A stretch of 64,000 nt of DNA from JBJHDF01 sp050486405. Lineage in GTDB: Bacteria > Pseudomonadota > Gammaproteobacteria > Pseudomonadales > Cellvibrionaceae. The stretch's first letter is position 1; each line of letters opens with the position of its first letter. Shown piece by piece: positions 32,868-41,198 of this stretch. The stretch is taken from positions 1 through 64,000 of the forward strand of contig JBJHDF010000016.1 of NCBI GenBank assembly GCA_050486405.1. Direction: 5' to 3'. The notes beneath the pieces are model-generated. The model was not told the origin of the DNA, did not search any database, and saw only the letters and a program-made list of their open reading frames with translations. Position numbers and translations under genes: made by a program.

Positions 32868-33722
32868 TCAGGCTTCCAGCATGGCCGATTTGATTTTGTT
32901 CATGGCGTTTTTTTCGAGCTGGCGGATGCGCTCGGCGGATACGCCGTATTCCGCCGCCAGATCGTGTAGGGTGGCCTTGTCGTCGCTCAGCCAGCGGCGC
33001 TGCAGGATGGTGCGGCTGCGGTCGTCGAGTTTTTCCATGGCCAGTTCCAGACCGGCGACACTGGTTTCTTCCCAGTTGGCGTCTTCCAGTTGGGTGGCCG
33101 GATCGTAGCGCTTGTCTTCCAGGTAGTTCACCGGCGCCACATAGCCGTCGTCATCGTCGCTGTCGCTCAGATCGAAGGTGGCGTCGTAGGCGCTCAGGCG
33201 CCCTTCCATTTCACGCACATGGGCCACTTCCACGCCCAAGTCTTCCGCCACGGCCTGGGCTTCGTCGTTGGTGAGCCAGGCCAGACGCTTTTTGGCGCCG
33301 CGCAGGTTGAAGAACAGTTTGCGCTGGGCCTTGGTGGTGGCGACCTTGACGATGCGCCAGTTGCGCAGGATGAATTCGTGGATTTCGGCCTTGATCCAGT
33401 GCACGGCGAAGGACACCAGGCGCACGCCTTTTTCCGGGTTGAAGCGCTTGACCGCCTTCATCAGGCCGACATTGCCCTCCTGCACCAGATCGCCCAGGGG
33501 CAGGCCGTAGCCGTTGTAGGAGCGGGCAATGTGCACCACAAAGCGCAGGTGCGACAGCACCAGTTGCCGGGCGGCGTCGAGGTTGTTGTTGTAGTACAGA
33601 TCCTCAGCCAAGGTCCGCTCTTCCTCGGCGGTGAGCACCGGGAAGTTGCCGATGGCCTGCATATAGGCATTGAGGTTGGCGCCGGGCGCCAGAACACCTA
33701 CGGGTTGCAAGGCTGTGCTCAT
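32868..33722 (-). CDS. rpoH: RNA polymerase heat-shock sigma factor (sigma-32)
   Basis: 284 residues. Region 2 includes NLDAARQLVLSHLRFVVHIAR and GLPLGDLVQEGNVGLMKAVKRF; the RpoH box QRKLFFNLRGAKKRL, which separates sigma-32 from other group-3 sigmas, is present; region 4 has the helix-turn-helix TLHDLAAEYGVSAERIRQLE. Located directly downstream of ftsYEX as in many gammaproteobacteria. GAGGG precedes the ATG. Confidence 0.97.
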   Translation of the reverse strand: MSTALQPVGVLAPGANLNAYMQAIGNFPVLTAEEERTLAEDLYYNNNLDAARQLVLSHLRFVVHIARSYNGYGLPLGDLVQEGNVGLMKAVKRFNPEKGVRLVSFAVHWIKAEIHEFILRNWRIVKVATTKAQRKLFFNLRGAKKRLAWLTNDEAQAVAEDLGVEVAHVREMEGRLSAYDATFDLSDSDDDDGYVAPVNYLEDKRYDPATQLEDANWEETSVAGLELAMEKLDDRSRTILQRRWLSDDKATLHDLAAEYGVSAERIRQLEKNAMNKIKSAMLEA

Positions 33723-33824
33723 TGACTCTTACCCTCATTCAAAATCGCACACGAGTGTATCACTACTGGCTATAGACCGCCAGAGGGGGAAAAGTTCCCT
33801 GACTCAGGGGTAAATGGTAGTGGA

Positions 33825-33912
33825 ATCAGGGGGTTAGGGGCTCCTCCCCCGGCCCGCACTCCTCTCCCCAGTGCTCCTCCCCCCGGCCCCCTCCTCGAGG
33901 AGGAGGGGGAGA
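33825..33912. repeat. GC-rich imperfect direct and inverted repeats between ftsX and rpoH
   Basis: Reading plus strand, a CTCCTCCCCCGGCCC-type unit occurs twice (about 33841-33856 and 33876-33893), GCACTCCTCTCC and AGTGC form a small inverted pair, and CCTCCTCGAGGAGG (near 33893-33906) is a perfect palindrome flanked by pyrimidine and purine runs. It looks like a decayed extragenic repeat that may also end ftsX transcription. Confidence 0.6.
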
Positions 33913-34881
33913 TTAGCGGGGTTGTATCTGGGAGAGGTGGCGGGCGACGGCGAGCCAGGCGCCGAGCCAGCCGATCAGGCCCGCCAGCAGGGCCAGTTGG
34001 GCGCTGGCGATCCAGCCCAGGCCCTGGAGGCGGAAGTCGCTCTGGTAGAGATCCGCCAGACGGCCCACGGGGCCGGCCATCCACCAGAGCACACCGCCGA
34101 GCAGCAGCAGGGCGAGAATGCCGCCGCCCAGACCGTACCAGAAACCGGTGTAGAGCAGGGGCCGGCGCACATAGGCGTTGGTGCCGCCCACCAGCTTTAC
34201 CACCAGAATTTCGTCCCGGCGGTTTTCGATGGCCAGGCGGATGGTGTTGCCGATCACCAGCAGCACCCCCAGCGCCAGCAGCAGGGCCAGCGCCGCGACG
34301 CCGCGCTGGGCCATGGTCATCAGTTGTTGCAGGCGGGTGAGCCATTGCATGTCCAGGCGCACATCGTCCACCAGGGACGCTTCCGACAACGACTGCGCCA
34401 GCTGCTCCAGTTCTTCCAGGTCGGTGGTGGCCGGCTGCACCAACAGCACCGCCGGCAGCGGGTTGTCCGCCACGTCTTCCACTACCCGGCCCAGGCCGGA
34501 GTAGGTCTGGAATTCCTCCAGCGCCTGGGCCGGTGATATGTAGTCCACACCGGCGATCTCCGGCTTGTTCCGCCAGTCGTCGCGCAGGGCCAGCGCCGCC
34601 TCTTCTGTCGCGTTCTTGTGGAGAAAAACCGAGATCTGGCTGGAATCCTGCCAGCTATAGCCGATATTCTGCAGGTTGGCGATAGCGAGAAACAGCGCCG
34701 CCGGCAGGGCCACGGCAATGGCCACCACCAGCCAGGTGAGCAGGCTCTGCAGGGGGGTGCGCAGCAGCCGCAGCAGGCTTTCGATAGCGCTGGTGCTGTG
34801 GTGGGCAACCCAGGCGTCCAGCCGGTCGCTTATCCGGTGTTTGCTCTGGCTGGCGCCACTGACGCGGGGTTTCTGGCTCAT
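33913..34881 (-). CDS. ftsX: Cell-division permease-like protein FtsX
   Basis: 322 residues from the ATG at 34881, ten bases after ftsE. It has a cytosolic N-terminus, four membrane segments (one near 50-70 of this form, three in the C-terminal third) and a periplasmic ECD containing ISVFLHKNATEEAALAL. RDEILVVKLVGGTNAYVRRP is the conserved coupling segment. With FtsE it activates periplasmic amidases through EnvC. The open frame extends upstream to 34986 inside ftsE but that region is out of frame for ftsE and has no family match. Confidence 0.95.
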   Translation of the reverse strand: MSQKPRVSGASQSKHRISDRLDAWVAHHSTSAIESLLRLLRTPLQSLLTWLVVAIAVALPAALFLAIANLQNIGYSWQDSSQISVFLHKNATEEAALALRDDWRNKPEIAGVDYISPAQALEEFQTYSGLGRVVEDVADNPLPAVLLVQPATTDLEELEQLAQSLSEASLVDDVRLDMQWLTRLQQLMTMAQRGVAALALLLALGVLLVIGNTIRLAIENRRDEILVVKLVGGTNAYVRRPLLYTGFWYGLGGGILALLLLGGVLWWMAGPVGRLADLYQSDFRLQGLGWIASAQLALLAGLIGWLGAWLAVARHLSQIQPR

Positions 34882-34891
34882 GGCAGCACCC

Positions 34892-35560
34892 TCACAGCGG
34901 CACCCCGTCGTGCACAATGCGGCCGCCGCTGAGGCCCAGCACCCGCTTGCCCATACGGCGCAACAGGTCGATATCGTGGCTGGCAATCAGGATGGTGACC
35001 CCCACCTCGTTGAACTGGCGAAAGAGGGTCATGATCTCCGCCGACAGCTCCGGGTCCAGGTTGCCGGTGGGTTCGTCCGCCAGCAGCAGGGGCGGCTTGT
35101 TGACCACCGCCCGGGCAATGCCCACCCGCTGCTGTTCGCCGCCGGACAGGGCAATGGGGTTCTGCCGTTCCTTGTCCAGCAGGCCCACCTTGTCCAGCGC
35201 CGCCCGCACCCGGCGCCCCACCTCGCCGGCCTGATAGCCGGCAATCTGCAGCGGCAGGGCGACATTGTCGAATACGGTGCGGTCGAACAGGAGTTGGTGG
35301 TTCTGGAAGACGACGCCGACCTTGCGGCGAAAATACGGGATCTGCCGGGAAGACAGGCGGTTCAGGTTGCGATCATCGACGAACACCTGCCCCTGGCTAG
35401 GGCGCTCCATCAGCATGATCAGCTTCATCAACGTGCTTTTGCCGGCGCCGGAGTGACCGGTGAGAAACACCATCTCGCCCCGGGCCACCTCCAGGTTCAC
35501 CCGGGAGAGGGCCTCCTGGCCGCTGTTGTAGCGTTTGCTGACGTTATCGAAGCGGATCAC
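34892..35560 (-). CDS. ftsE: Cell-division ATP-binding protein FtsE
   Basis: 222-residue ABC ATPase: Walker A GHSGAGKSTLMK, Q-loop VVFQNHQLL, signature LSGGEQQRVGIARA, Walker B LLLADEPTGNLD, H-loop ASHD. The RFDNVSKRYNSG start is typical of FtsE. The ATG overlaps ftsY by four bases; ftsX follows by ten bases. Confidence 0.97.
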   Translation of the reverse strand: MIRFDNVSKRYNSGQEALSRVNLEVARGEMVFLTGHSGAGKSTLMKLIMLMERPSQGQVFVDDRNLNRLSSRQIPYFRRKVGVVFQNHQLLFDRTVFDNVALPLQIAGYQAGEVGRRVRAALDKVGLLDKERQNPIALSGGEQQRVGIARAVVNKPPLLLADEPTGNLDPELSAEIMTLFRQFNEVGVTILIASHDIDLLRRMGKRVLGLSGGRIVHDGVPL

Positions 35561-36582
35561 CGGTTGAACAATGCCTCGGTAAAGGTTTCTGCCACAAAGG
35601 GCTGCAGGTCGTCGATGCCCTCACCCACGCCGATAAAGCGCACCGGCAGGCCAAAGGCCTTGCTCAGGGCGAAGATGACGCCGCCCTTGGCGGTGCCGTC
35701 CAGTTTGGTCAGGGCCAGGCCGGTGACACCGGCGGCCTCAATGAACTGTTTGGCCTGGCTTACGGCGTTCTGGCCGGTGCCGGCATCCAGTACCAGCAGC
35801 ACCTCGTGGGGGGCTGAGTCATCCAGCTTGGCCATCACCCGCTTGACCTTGGCCAGCTCTTCCATCAGATGGCCCTTGTTGTGCAGACGGCCGGCGGTGT
35901 CGGCAATGATGACGTCGATGCCCCGGGCGCGGGCGGCCTGGATGCCGTCAAAAATCACCGAGGCACTGTCGGCGCCGGTGTGCTGGGCAACCACCGGCAC
36001 ATGGTTGCGCTCACCCCAGACCTGCAACTGCTCCACAGCGGCGGCGCGGAAGGTGTCGCCGGCGGCCAGCATCACCGTCCTGCCCTCGTTCTGCAGGCGC
36101 CTGGCCAGTTTGCCGATGGTGGTGGTCTTGCCGACGCCATTGACGCCCACCACCAGAATCACAAAGGGCTGCTTGTCGCCGTCAATGACCAGGGGCTGCT
36201 CCACCGGGCGCAGCAGGTCGGCCAGGTGCTGGCGCAGGGCAGCGTAAAGGGCTTCGACATCGTTCAGTTGTTTGCGCGACACCCGCTGGGTGAGGTCGTC
36301 GATGATCTCCGTGGTGGCGTCCAGGCCCACGTCGGCCACCAACAGTTGCGACTCGATCTCTTCCAGCAGCTCGTCGTCCAGCGTCTTGCTGCCCAGAATC
36401 AGGTTGCCCAGCCCTTCGGAGAAGTTGGTGCTGGTGCGGCTCAGGCCCTGTTTGATGCGGGCGAACAGACCCGGGCGGGCGGGCTCGGCGGCGGGCGTCG
36501 GCTCCGGGGGAGCAGCGGGCGCGCTGGCATCACCGTCAACCGGCTCGGGCGGGGCTGCATCTTTCTTGCGCTTGAAAAACAT
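35557..36582 (-). CDS. ftsY: Signal recognition particle receptor FtsY
   Basis: 341 residues from ATG 36582 (MFFKRKKDA, the usual FtsY start; a GTG at 36615 would add 11). A Pro/Ala-rich acidic A-domain (~1-50) is followed by the N domain and the GTPase G domain: GVNGVGKTTTIGKLA, DTFRAAAVEQLQ, DTAGRLHNK, TKLDGTAKGG. Docks SRP-bound ribosomes to the Sec translocon. Overlaps ftsE by four bases and is divergent from rsmD. Confidence 0.96.
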   Translation of the reverse strand: MFFKRKKDAAPPEPVDGDASAPAAPPEPTPAAEPARPGLFARIKQGLSRTSTNFSEGLGNLILGSKTLDDELLEEIESQLLVADVGLDATTEIIDDLTQRVSRKQLNDVEALYAALRQHLADLLRPVEQPLVIDGDKQPFVILVVGVNGVGKTTTIGKLARRLQNEGRTVMLAAGDTFRAAAVEQLQVWGERNHVPVVAQHTGADSASVIFDGIQAARARGIDVIIADTAGRLHNKGHLMEELAKVKRVMAKLDDSAPHEVLLVLDAGTGQNAVSQAKQFIEAAGVTGLALTKLDGTAKGGVIFALSKAFGLPVRFIGVGEGIDDLQPFVAETFTEALFNR

Positions 36583-36639
36583 GGGGCGGCGTTTCCCTTG
36601 GGGTCTTTTGGACACTGGGGTCTTTGGAACAAAGGCGCT

Positions 36640-37242
36640 ATGCTACCACTTCATGTGCAAACTGATAGAGTGCCGGATGTGAAACCGCAAACACTGCGCA
36701 TTATCGGCGGCCAATGGCGAGGGCGGAAGCTGAGCTTTCCGCCGGTTGCAGGCCTGCGCCCCACCGGCGACCGTATTCGCGAGACGCTGTTCAACTGGCT
36801 GGCGCCGCAGATGCCCGGCGCCCGCTGCCTGGATGTGTTCGCCGGCTCCGGCGCCCTGGGGCTGGAGAGCCTGTCCCGCGGCGCGGCGCAGGTGCTGATG
36901 CTGGAGCAGGATAGAGCCGCCGCCCGGCAGATCCGCACCCATCTGCAGACCCTGGGCGCGACCGGCGGACAGGTGCGCGAGGGCGATGCCCTGTCGGTGT
37001 TGCAGCGGGGCAACCCCGACGACGCCTTTAGCGTGATCTTTCTCGACCCGCCCTTTGGCGGGGATCTCTGGCAGGCGTCCATAGACGCGCTGGACCAGCA
37101 CCGCTGGCTGGCGCCGGACGCTGTCATCTATATTGAATCGCCGCGCCAACCCACCTATCGGGTGCCGGAGCACTGGCCGCTGCACCGGGAAAAGAACGCC
37201 GGGCAGGTATGCTACCGACTCTACTACCTGTCGCCTCTGTAA
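36640..37242 (+). CDS. rsmD: 16S rRNA (guanine966-N2)-methyltransferase RsmD
   Basis: About 200 residues. LRIIGGQWRGRKLSFP, GLRPTGDRIRETLFNWL, CLDVFAGSGALGLESLSRGA (SAM site) and the catalytic IFLDPPFGGDLW. The start is uncertain: ATG 36640, or in-frame GTGs at 36670 and 36679, which would fit the shorter N-terminus of E. coli RsmD. The last 19 bases overlap the convergent unknown gene. Confidence 0.93.
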   Translation: MLPLHVQTDRVPDVKPQTLRIIGGQWRGRKLSFPPVAGLRPTGDRIRETLFNWLAPQMPGARCLDVFAGSGALGLESLSRGAAQVLMLEQDRAAARQIRTHLQTLGATGGQVREGDALSVLQRGNPDDAFSVIFLDPPFGGDLWQASIDALDQHRWLAPDAVIYIESPRQPTYRVPEHWPLHREKNAGQVCYRLYYLSPL

Positions 37243-37610
37243 AACCTCGATTGAAGGACTCCGTGGGTTATCTGAAGCGCACCGCAGAGGACTACTCCCC
37301 ATGCAACGATATAGTAACCGCCATCAGTAGCCTCAACACCGTGGACTATAGCGGTGGCGATAATCCCTCCGAAGCACAAGAGTGCACCCAAAATCATATT
37401 CGTCATTGAAGCTTTGCCAAGGGCCTCAGACCGCATTCGAATGAGATTGGAAACAACTGCTATAGCGGACTCCCGATCCAGCCCCTCCTCCACAAGTAAG
37501 GACAGGATCTGCTCCAGGGCAACCTCGTTATCCATTTGTTCGGCCACAAAAGCGTATACAGCTCGCAAAGCATCTTCTTCCGACATTGCAGGTTGCGTCA
37601 CCCGAGACAC
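37224..37610 (-). CDS. Hypothetical two-helix membrane protein
   Basis: Up to 128 residues. N-terminal ~65 residues are helical and acidic (EEDALRAVYAFVAEQMDNEV, LLVEEGLDRESAIAVVSNLI), followed by two hydrophobic helices (MILGALLCFGGIIATAIVHG and YYIVAWGVVLCGALQITHG). The second pattern recurs in many short bacterial inner-membrane proteins. Start uncertain: GTG at 37610 or 37601, or ATG at 37586. Visibly lower GC than its neighbours. Its end overlaps rsmD by 19 bases. Confidence 0.6.
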   Translation of the reverse strand: MSRVTQPAMSEEDALRAVYAFVAEQMDNEVALEQILSLLVEEGLDRESAIAVVSNLIRMRSEALGKASMTNMILGALLCFGGIIATAIVHGVEATDGGYYIVAWGVVLCGALQITHGVLQSRFYRGDR

Positions 37611-37612
37611 CC

Positions 37613-37753
37613 TTATATTAGCTGCTGTTTGATGAGATCAAGAAGAGTATAATCACCATTCGAAGCCGTTATCCACACTTGCTGAGCAATCAGTTCGCCA
37701 TCGTCGGGTGGGGTAACGCTGCTGAAATATAACGTTTCATGAAACACTGGCAT
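37613..37753 (-). CDS. Possible small protein upstream of the two-helix protein
   Basis: 46 residues from the ATG at 37753: HETLYFSSVTPPDDGELIAQQ then SNGDYTLLDLIKQQLI. The composition looks like real protein and GC is lower than around, matching the next gene, whose frame starts right after this stop. It has no family match I know and no clear ribosome binding site. It could equally be a leftover of a longer gene. Confidence 0.3.
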   Translation of the reverse strand: MPVFHETLYFSSVTPPDDGELIAQQVWITASNGDYTLLDLIKQQLI

Positions 37754-37818
37754 CCAGGCGCGCGATTCCTTACCATGCCCTGTCCCGCTGCCCGGCAGCG
37801 CCGCCAAGAGAAACAGCC

Positions 37819-38301
37819 ATGCGTACCGTGGTTTACCCCGGCACCTTTGACCCCATCACCAACGGCCATATCGACCTGGTGGAGCGCGCCTGTCGCCTGT
37901 TTGATCGTGTGGTGATCGGCGTGGCCGACAGCAGCCGCAAAAAGCCGCTGTTTACTGTGGACGAGCGGGTGGAGCTGGCCCGGCAGACCCTGAGCCACCT
38001 GGACAATGTGGAGGTCTGCGGTTTCAACACCCTGCTGGTGGACTTTGTGCGGCTCAAGGGCGCCCAGGCGGTGTTGCGGGGCCTGCGCGCCGTGTCTGAT
38101 TTCGAGTACGAGTTCCAGTTGGCCAACATGAACCGGGCGCTGGCGCCGGACATGGAGAGCCTGTTTCTGACCCCGGCGGAACACCTGTCCTATATTTCCT
38201 CGTCCATCGTCCGGGAAATCGCCTCCCTGGGCGGCGACGCCAGCAAATTTGTACCACCGGTAGTGGAGGAGGCCCTGGCCCGTAAGTTCAGCGCCTTATA
38301 G
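37819..38301 (+). CDS. coaD: Phosphopantetheine adenylyltransferase
   Basis: 160 residues, usual length. Nucleotidyltransferase motif TNGH (T14-H17) in YPGTFDPITNGHIDL, LRGLRAVSDFEYEFQLANMN, and the C-terminal ISSSIVRE segment. Fourth step of coenzyme A synthesis. Its last six bases overlap the convergent lipoprotein gene (stop codons side by side). Confidence 0.97.
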   Translation: MRTVVYPGTFDPITNGHIDLVERACRLFDRVVIGVADSSRKKPLFTVDERVELARQTLSHLDNVEVCGFNTLLVDFVRLKGAQAVLRGLRAVSDFEYEFQLANMNRALAPDMESLFLTPAEHLSYISSSIVREIASLGGDASKFVPPVVEEALARKFSAL

Positions 38302-39549
38302 CTCCTGCCAACTGCGCCCCCCATCCCTGGACTCGAAATTGCTGCCTCTACGGCAATCCAGCCCCACAGTATCGTCTTGGACGTTTACGCTGCAATGTCG
38401 GTTGGGCAGCCTGATTTCATCCCACCTTTTGCGCCTTGAATCGTATCGGAAAAGGAAAGTGGCATTTCCACGCAGATTTACCGGATCAAACAGATATTCA
38501 CCGTTGACAACATAAAAGCGTGTCCTGTTCGTAATATGGTCCGACCAGCCAATAATCTCGGCTTGTTCAGTATCAATATTGAATACCACACCCCTTGAGT
38601 TTCTTCGATCAGCGTTATAATTCACAGTTAAGGGGCCCGCAAACAACTTCTCTTCAAAGAGGTTGAAATAAGGCGTCATATAGACACTGCTTAACCTTTC
38701 AGGCAGCGATAACCAGCTATCATCACCATGCACCGAATATTTGACCCTTCCCCTGTTGTCCGCGATAACTGTCAATCTTTCTGATACAGCCAGGGCCGCC
38801 ACTTTTGTGTCGTCGGGAGAATCTATCTTCGTAATTTCTCCGTCACAATAGCAAAAGATATCGCCAAAATACGTAAAATAGTGGGCGCCGGAAACGGCCG
38901 GCGTTTGTACTGCGGGGTACAGCCTGTCCAGGGTGGACGATTCAATCAGTTCGTTCGCTCCGTCTTTTCGTACAGCGATGGTACCGATTTCACCGAATCT
39001 GAAGTCGCCCTGGTCTTGCACCCGACGTGAATACTGTCTCAAATATTCCTGCCGCACAGCATCAATCTGTTCTTGCGGCACATAGTTTATGTTCGCGCTC
39101 TGATAGTCGCTGTCACCAAAACTGGCCGACAGTACCGGATAGTACATTGACAAAAGGCGTTTCGCCGAATCTGTATCCTCCAGAATCACCACCATGCCTT
39201 CCGAACCACGCCGCAGCAATACGAGCTTACCCAGCGACGTAACTTTTCCAGCTTCAATAGAGAACGGAATATCCAGAGAAAGCGTGGACACATATTGACC
39301 CTGATAACCGGAGTGTCGTCTAAAGCCAGTCAGCCGATAATCGCCCGGACGCAGTGCAATCGCGGAGTGGTGGTCACTCAACCGACCCTGATCCTTGCCG
39401 TCGATATGAACAATAGCGGCAGGCCAGTCGCCCACCGTTGAAAAATGCAGCAGCCCTCTGTTGCCAATCGGCCTGTCTTCCAGCCTGGGCACGGAAGAAC
39501 ACCCGACCAGAACAAGAGCAGCAAGTAGCAGGTAGAATAGTTTACGCAT
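38296..39549 (-). CDS. Putative lipoprotein with a C-terminal Asp-box
   Basis: 417 residues. Lipobox LVGC within LFYLLLAALVLVGCSS, so lipid-anchored. The mature protein is beta-rich; the end reads SNFESRDGGRSWQEL, which contains an S-x-D-G-G-x-x-W Asp-box as in BNR/sialidase-type propellers. Other strands (AALAVSERLTVIADNRGRVKY, GDDSWLSLPERLS) fit a propeller. Codon choice is clearly more AT-rich than neighbouring coaD and mutM. No function assignable. Confidence 0.7.
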   Translation of the reverse strand: MRKLFYLLLAALVLVGCSSVPRLEDRPIGNRGLLHFSTVGDWPAAIVHIDGKDQGRLSDHHSAIALRPGDYRLTGFRRHSGYQGQYVSTLSLDIPFSIEAGKVTSLGKLVLLRRGSEGMVVILEDTDSAKRLLSMYYPVLSASFGDSDYQSANINYVPQEQIDAVRQEYLRQYSRRVQDQGDFRFGEIGTIAVRKDGANELIESSTLDRLYPAVQTPAVSGAHYFTYFGDIFCYCDGEITKIDSPDDTKVAALAVSERLTVIADNRGRVKYSVHGDDSWLSLPERLSSVYMTPYFNLFEEKLFAGPLTVNYNADRRNSRGVVFNIDTEQAEIIGWSDHITNRTRFYVVNGEYLFDPVNLRGNATFLFRYDSRRKRWDEIRLPNRHCSVNVQDDTVGLDCRRGSNFESRDGGRSWQEL

Positions 39550-39648
39550 GGTGTAGCCTCCCTGAATTATTATTTTACGGAGCAGGCAAGAGCCCCCGCA
39601 GTTTCAAAGCATATCGGAAACCCACTCAATCTCCAACCGGTATCCACG

Positions 39649-40461
39649 CTAACCCTGACAGTCCACACAGTACACCGTCGAACGCCCACCCATGCGCACC
39701 TCCTTCAAAGGTTTGCCACACTGCTTGCAGGGCAGTCCGCCGCGGCCGTACACCAGCAATTGCTGCTTGAAGTAGCCGGGCTTGCCGTCGCCGCCGACAA
39801 AATCCCGCAGGGTGGTGCCGCCCTGCTCGATGGAACGCTGCAGCACGAAGCGCACCTGCTCCACCAGCATGGCACACTGTGGCCGGGTCAGGGTACCGGC
39901 CTTGCGAATGGGTTTGATACCGGCCATAAACAGGGCTTCGTTGGCGTAGATGTTGCCCACCCCCACCACCAGCTTGCTGTCCATCAGCCACTGCTTGACC
40001 GGTGCGGTGCGCTTGCGGCTGCGCTGAAACAGATAGTCCGCGGTAAAAGCGTCGCTCAGCGGCTCAGGCCCCAGGTGACGCAGCAGCGGATGCTCGGCGG
40101 CCGGCTCCGCCGTCCAGAGCACACTGCCAAAACGACGCGGATCGCTGAAGCGCAGCACCCGCTCGCCGAAGTGAAAATCCAGGTGATCGTGCTTGCCAAT
40201 GGTCTGGCCGGACCGGACAATGCGCAGGCTGCCGGACATGCCCAGATGCAGCAATACGCTGCCATGCCCGAACTGAAACAGCAGGTACTTGCCCCGGCGG
40301 GTGATGGTCTTCAGGGTGCGCCGACGCAAGAGGTCATCCAGCTCCGCCGGCACCGGCCAGCGCAACCCCGCCTGACGCACATCCACCCGGGATACACGCC
40401 GGCCGACGATATGCGGCGCGATACCGCGCAGGGTGGTTTCCACTTCGGGCAGTTCGGGCAT
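39649..40461 (-). CDS. mutM: Formamidopyrimidine-DNA glycosylase (Fpg)
   Basis: 270 residues. MPELPEVET N-terminus with catalytic P2 and E3, K in the beta-hairpin region (KYLLFQFGHGSVLLHLGMSG), GVGNIYANEALFMAGI helix-two-turn-helix, and the C-terminal zinc finger CKQC...CVDC. Removes 8-oxoguanine from DNA. Divergent from the PaiB-like gene. Confidence 0.97.
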   Translation of the reverse strand: MPELPEVETTLRGIAPHIVGRRVSRVDVRQAGLRWPVPAELDDLLRRRTLKTITRRGKYLLFQFGHGSVLLHLGMSGSLRIVRSGQTIGKHDHLDFHFGERVLRFSDPRRFGSVLWTAEPAAEHPLLRHLGPEPLSDAFTADYLFQRSRKRTAPVKQWLMDSKLVVGVGNIYANEALFMAGIKPIRKAGTLTRPQCAMLVEQVRFVLQRSIEQGGTTLRDFVGGDGKPGYFKQQLLVYGRGGLPCKQCGKPLKEVRMGGRSTVYCVDCQG

Positions 40462-40559
40462 GACGTTTCGCTATTACCAACTGGAGCGCTACTATAGCAC
40501 TGTCCACCATGAGCGCAGCTCACACAGACTACCGGAAAACTCTTTCACGGATACAATCC

Positions 40560-41198
40560 ATGTATATACCCAGGCACTTTGCGCAATCCGACCCCGCTCA
40601 ACTGCACCAGTGCATCCGCGATGCCGGTCTCGGCACTCTGGTGTTCGCCGATGATGCGGGGCTGGAAGCGAATCACCTGCCCTTTTATCTAGACACAGGC
40701 TGTCTTGATACTGGCAGGCCGGACTCTGCCGGACTGCTGGCGTGCCACTTCGCACGCAGTAACAGCGCCTGGCAACGGCTCGATGGTACCGAGGTGCTGG
40801 TGATTTTTCAGGGGCCGGAAGCCTATATTTCCCCCTCCTGGTATCCGGCCAAAGCCGCGACCGGGCGGGTGGTGCCTACCTGGAACTATCAGGCAGTGCA
40901 TGTGCGTGGGCGGGCGCACCTGAAGGAGGATCCGGGCTGGCTGCGGGCGCATCTGGAGCAACTGACCGGACAACACGAGAGTGACCGCGAGTCGCCCTGG
41001 TCGGTGGACGACGCACCGGCGGAGTTTACCGCAAAGCTGATGCAGGCGATTATCGGCGTTGAGATCGCTATTGAAAGCATTACCGGAAAACTCAAGGCCA
41101 GCCAGAACCAGCCCGAAGATCAGCGGCGGGGTGTCCGCGACGGTCTGAACGGCGAAGGCAATGACCGGGCAGAGGCCATGGCGCAACTGATTCCATGA
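40560..41198 (+). CDS. PaiB-like FMN-binding protein
   Basis: 212 residues from ATG 40560: MYIPRHFAQSDPAQLHQCI, then ANHLPFYLD, HFARSNSAWQ, VLVIFQGPEAYISPSWYP and VPTWNYQAVHVRG, the conserved sequence of PaiB/FMN-binding split-barrel proteins. Annotated as negative transcriptional regulators after B. subtilis PaiB, but flavin binding is the only firm family trait. The stop overlaps the hydantoinase ATG (ATGA). Confidence 0.9.
   Translation: MYIPRHFAQSDPAQLHQCIRDAGLGTLVFADDAGLEANHLPFYLDTGCLDTGRPDSAGLLACHFARSNSAWQRLDGTEVLVIFQGPEAYISPSWYPAKAATGRVVPTWNYQAVHVRGRAHLKEDPGWLRAHLEQLTGQHESDRESPWSVDDAPAEFTAKLMQAIIGVEIAIESITGKLKASQNQPEDQRRGVRDGLNGEGNDRAEAMAQLIP

Noticed and set aside
33770..34345. 191-codon minus-strand frame over the end of ftsX
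   Set aside because: Out of frame with ftsX, low complexity (Pro/Gly/Arg) and running through the repeat.
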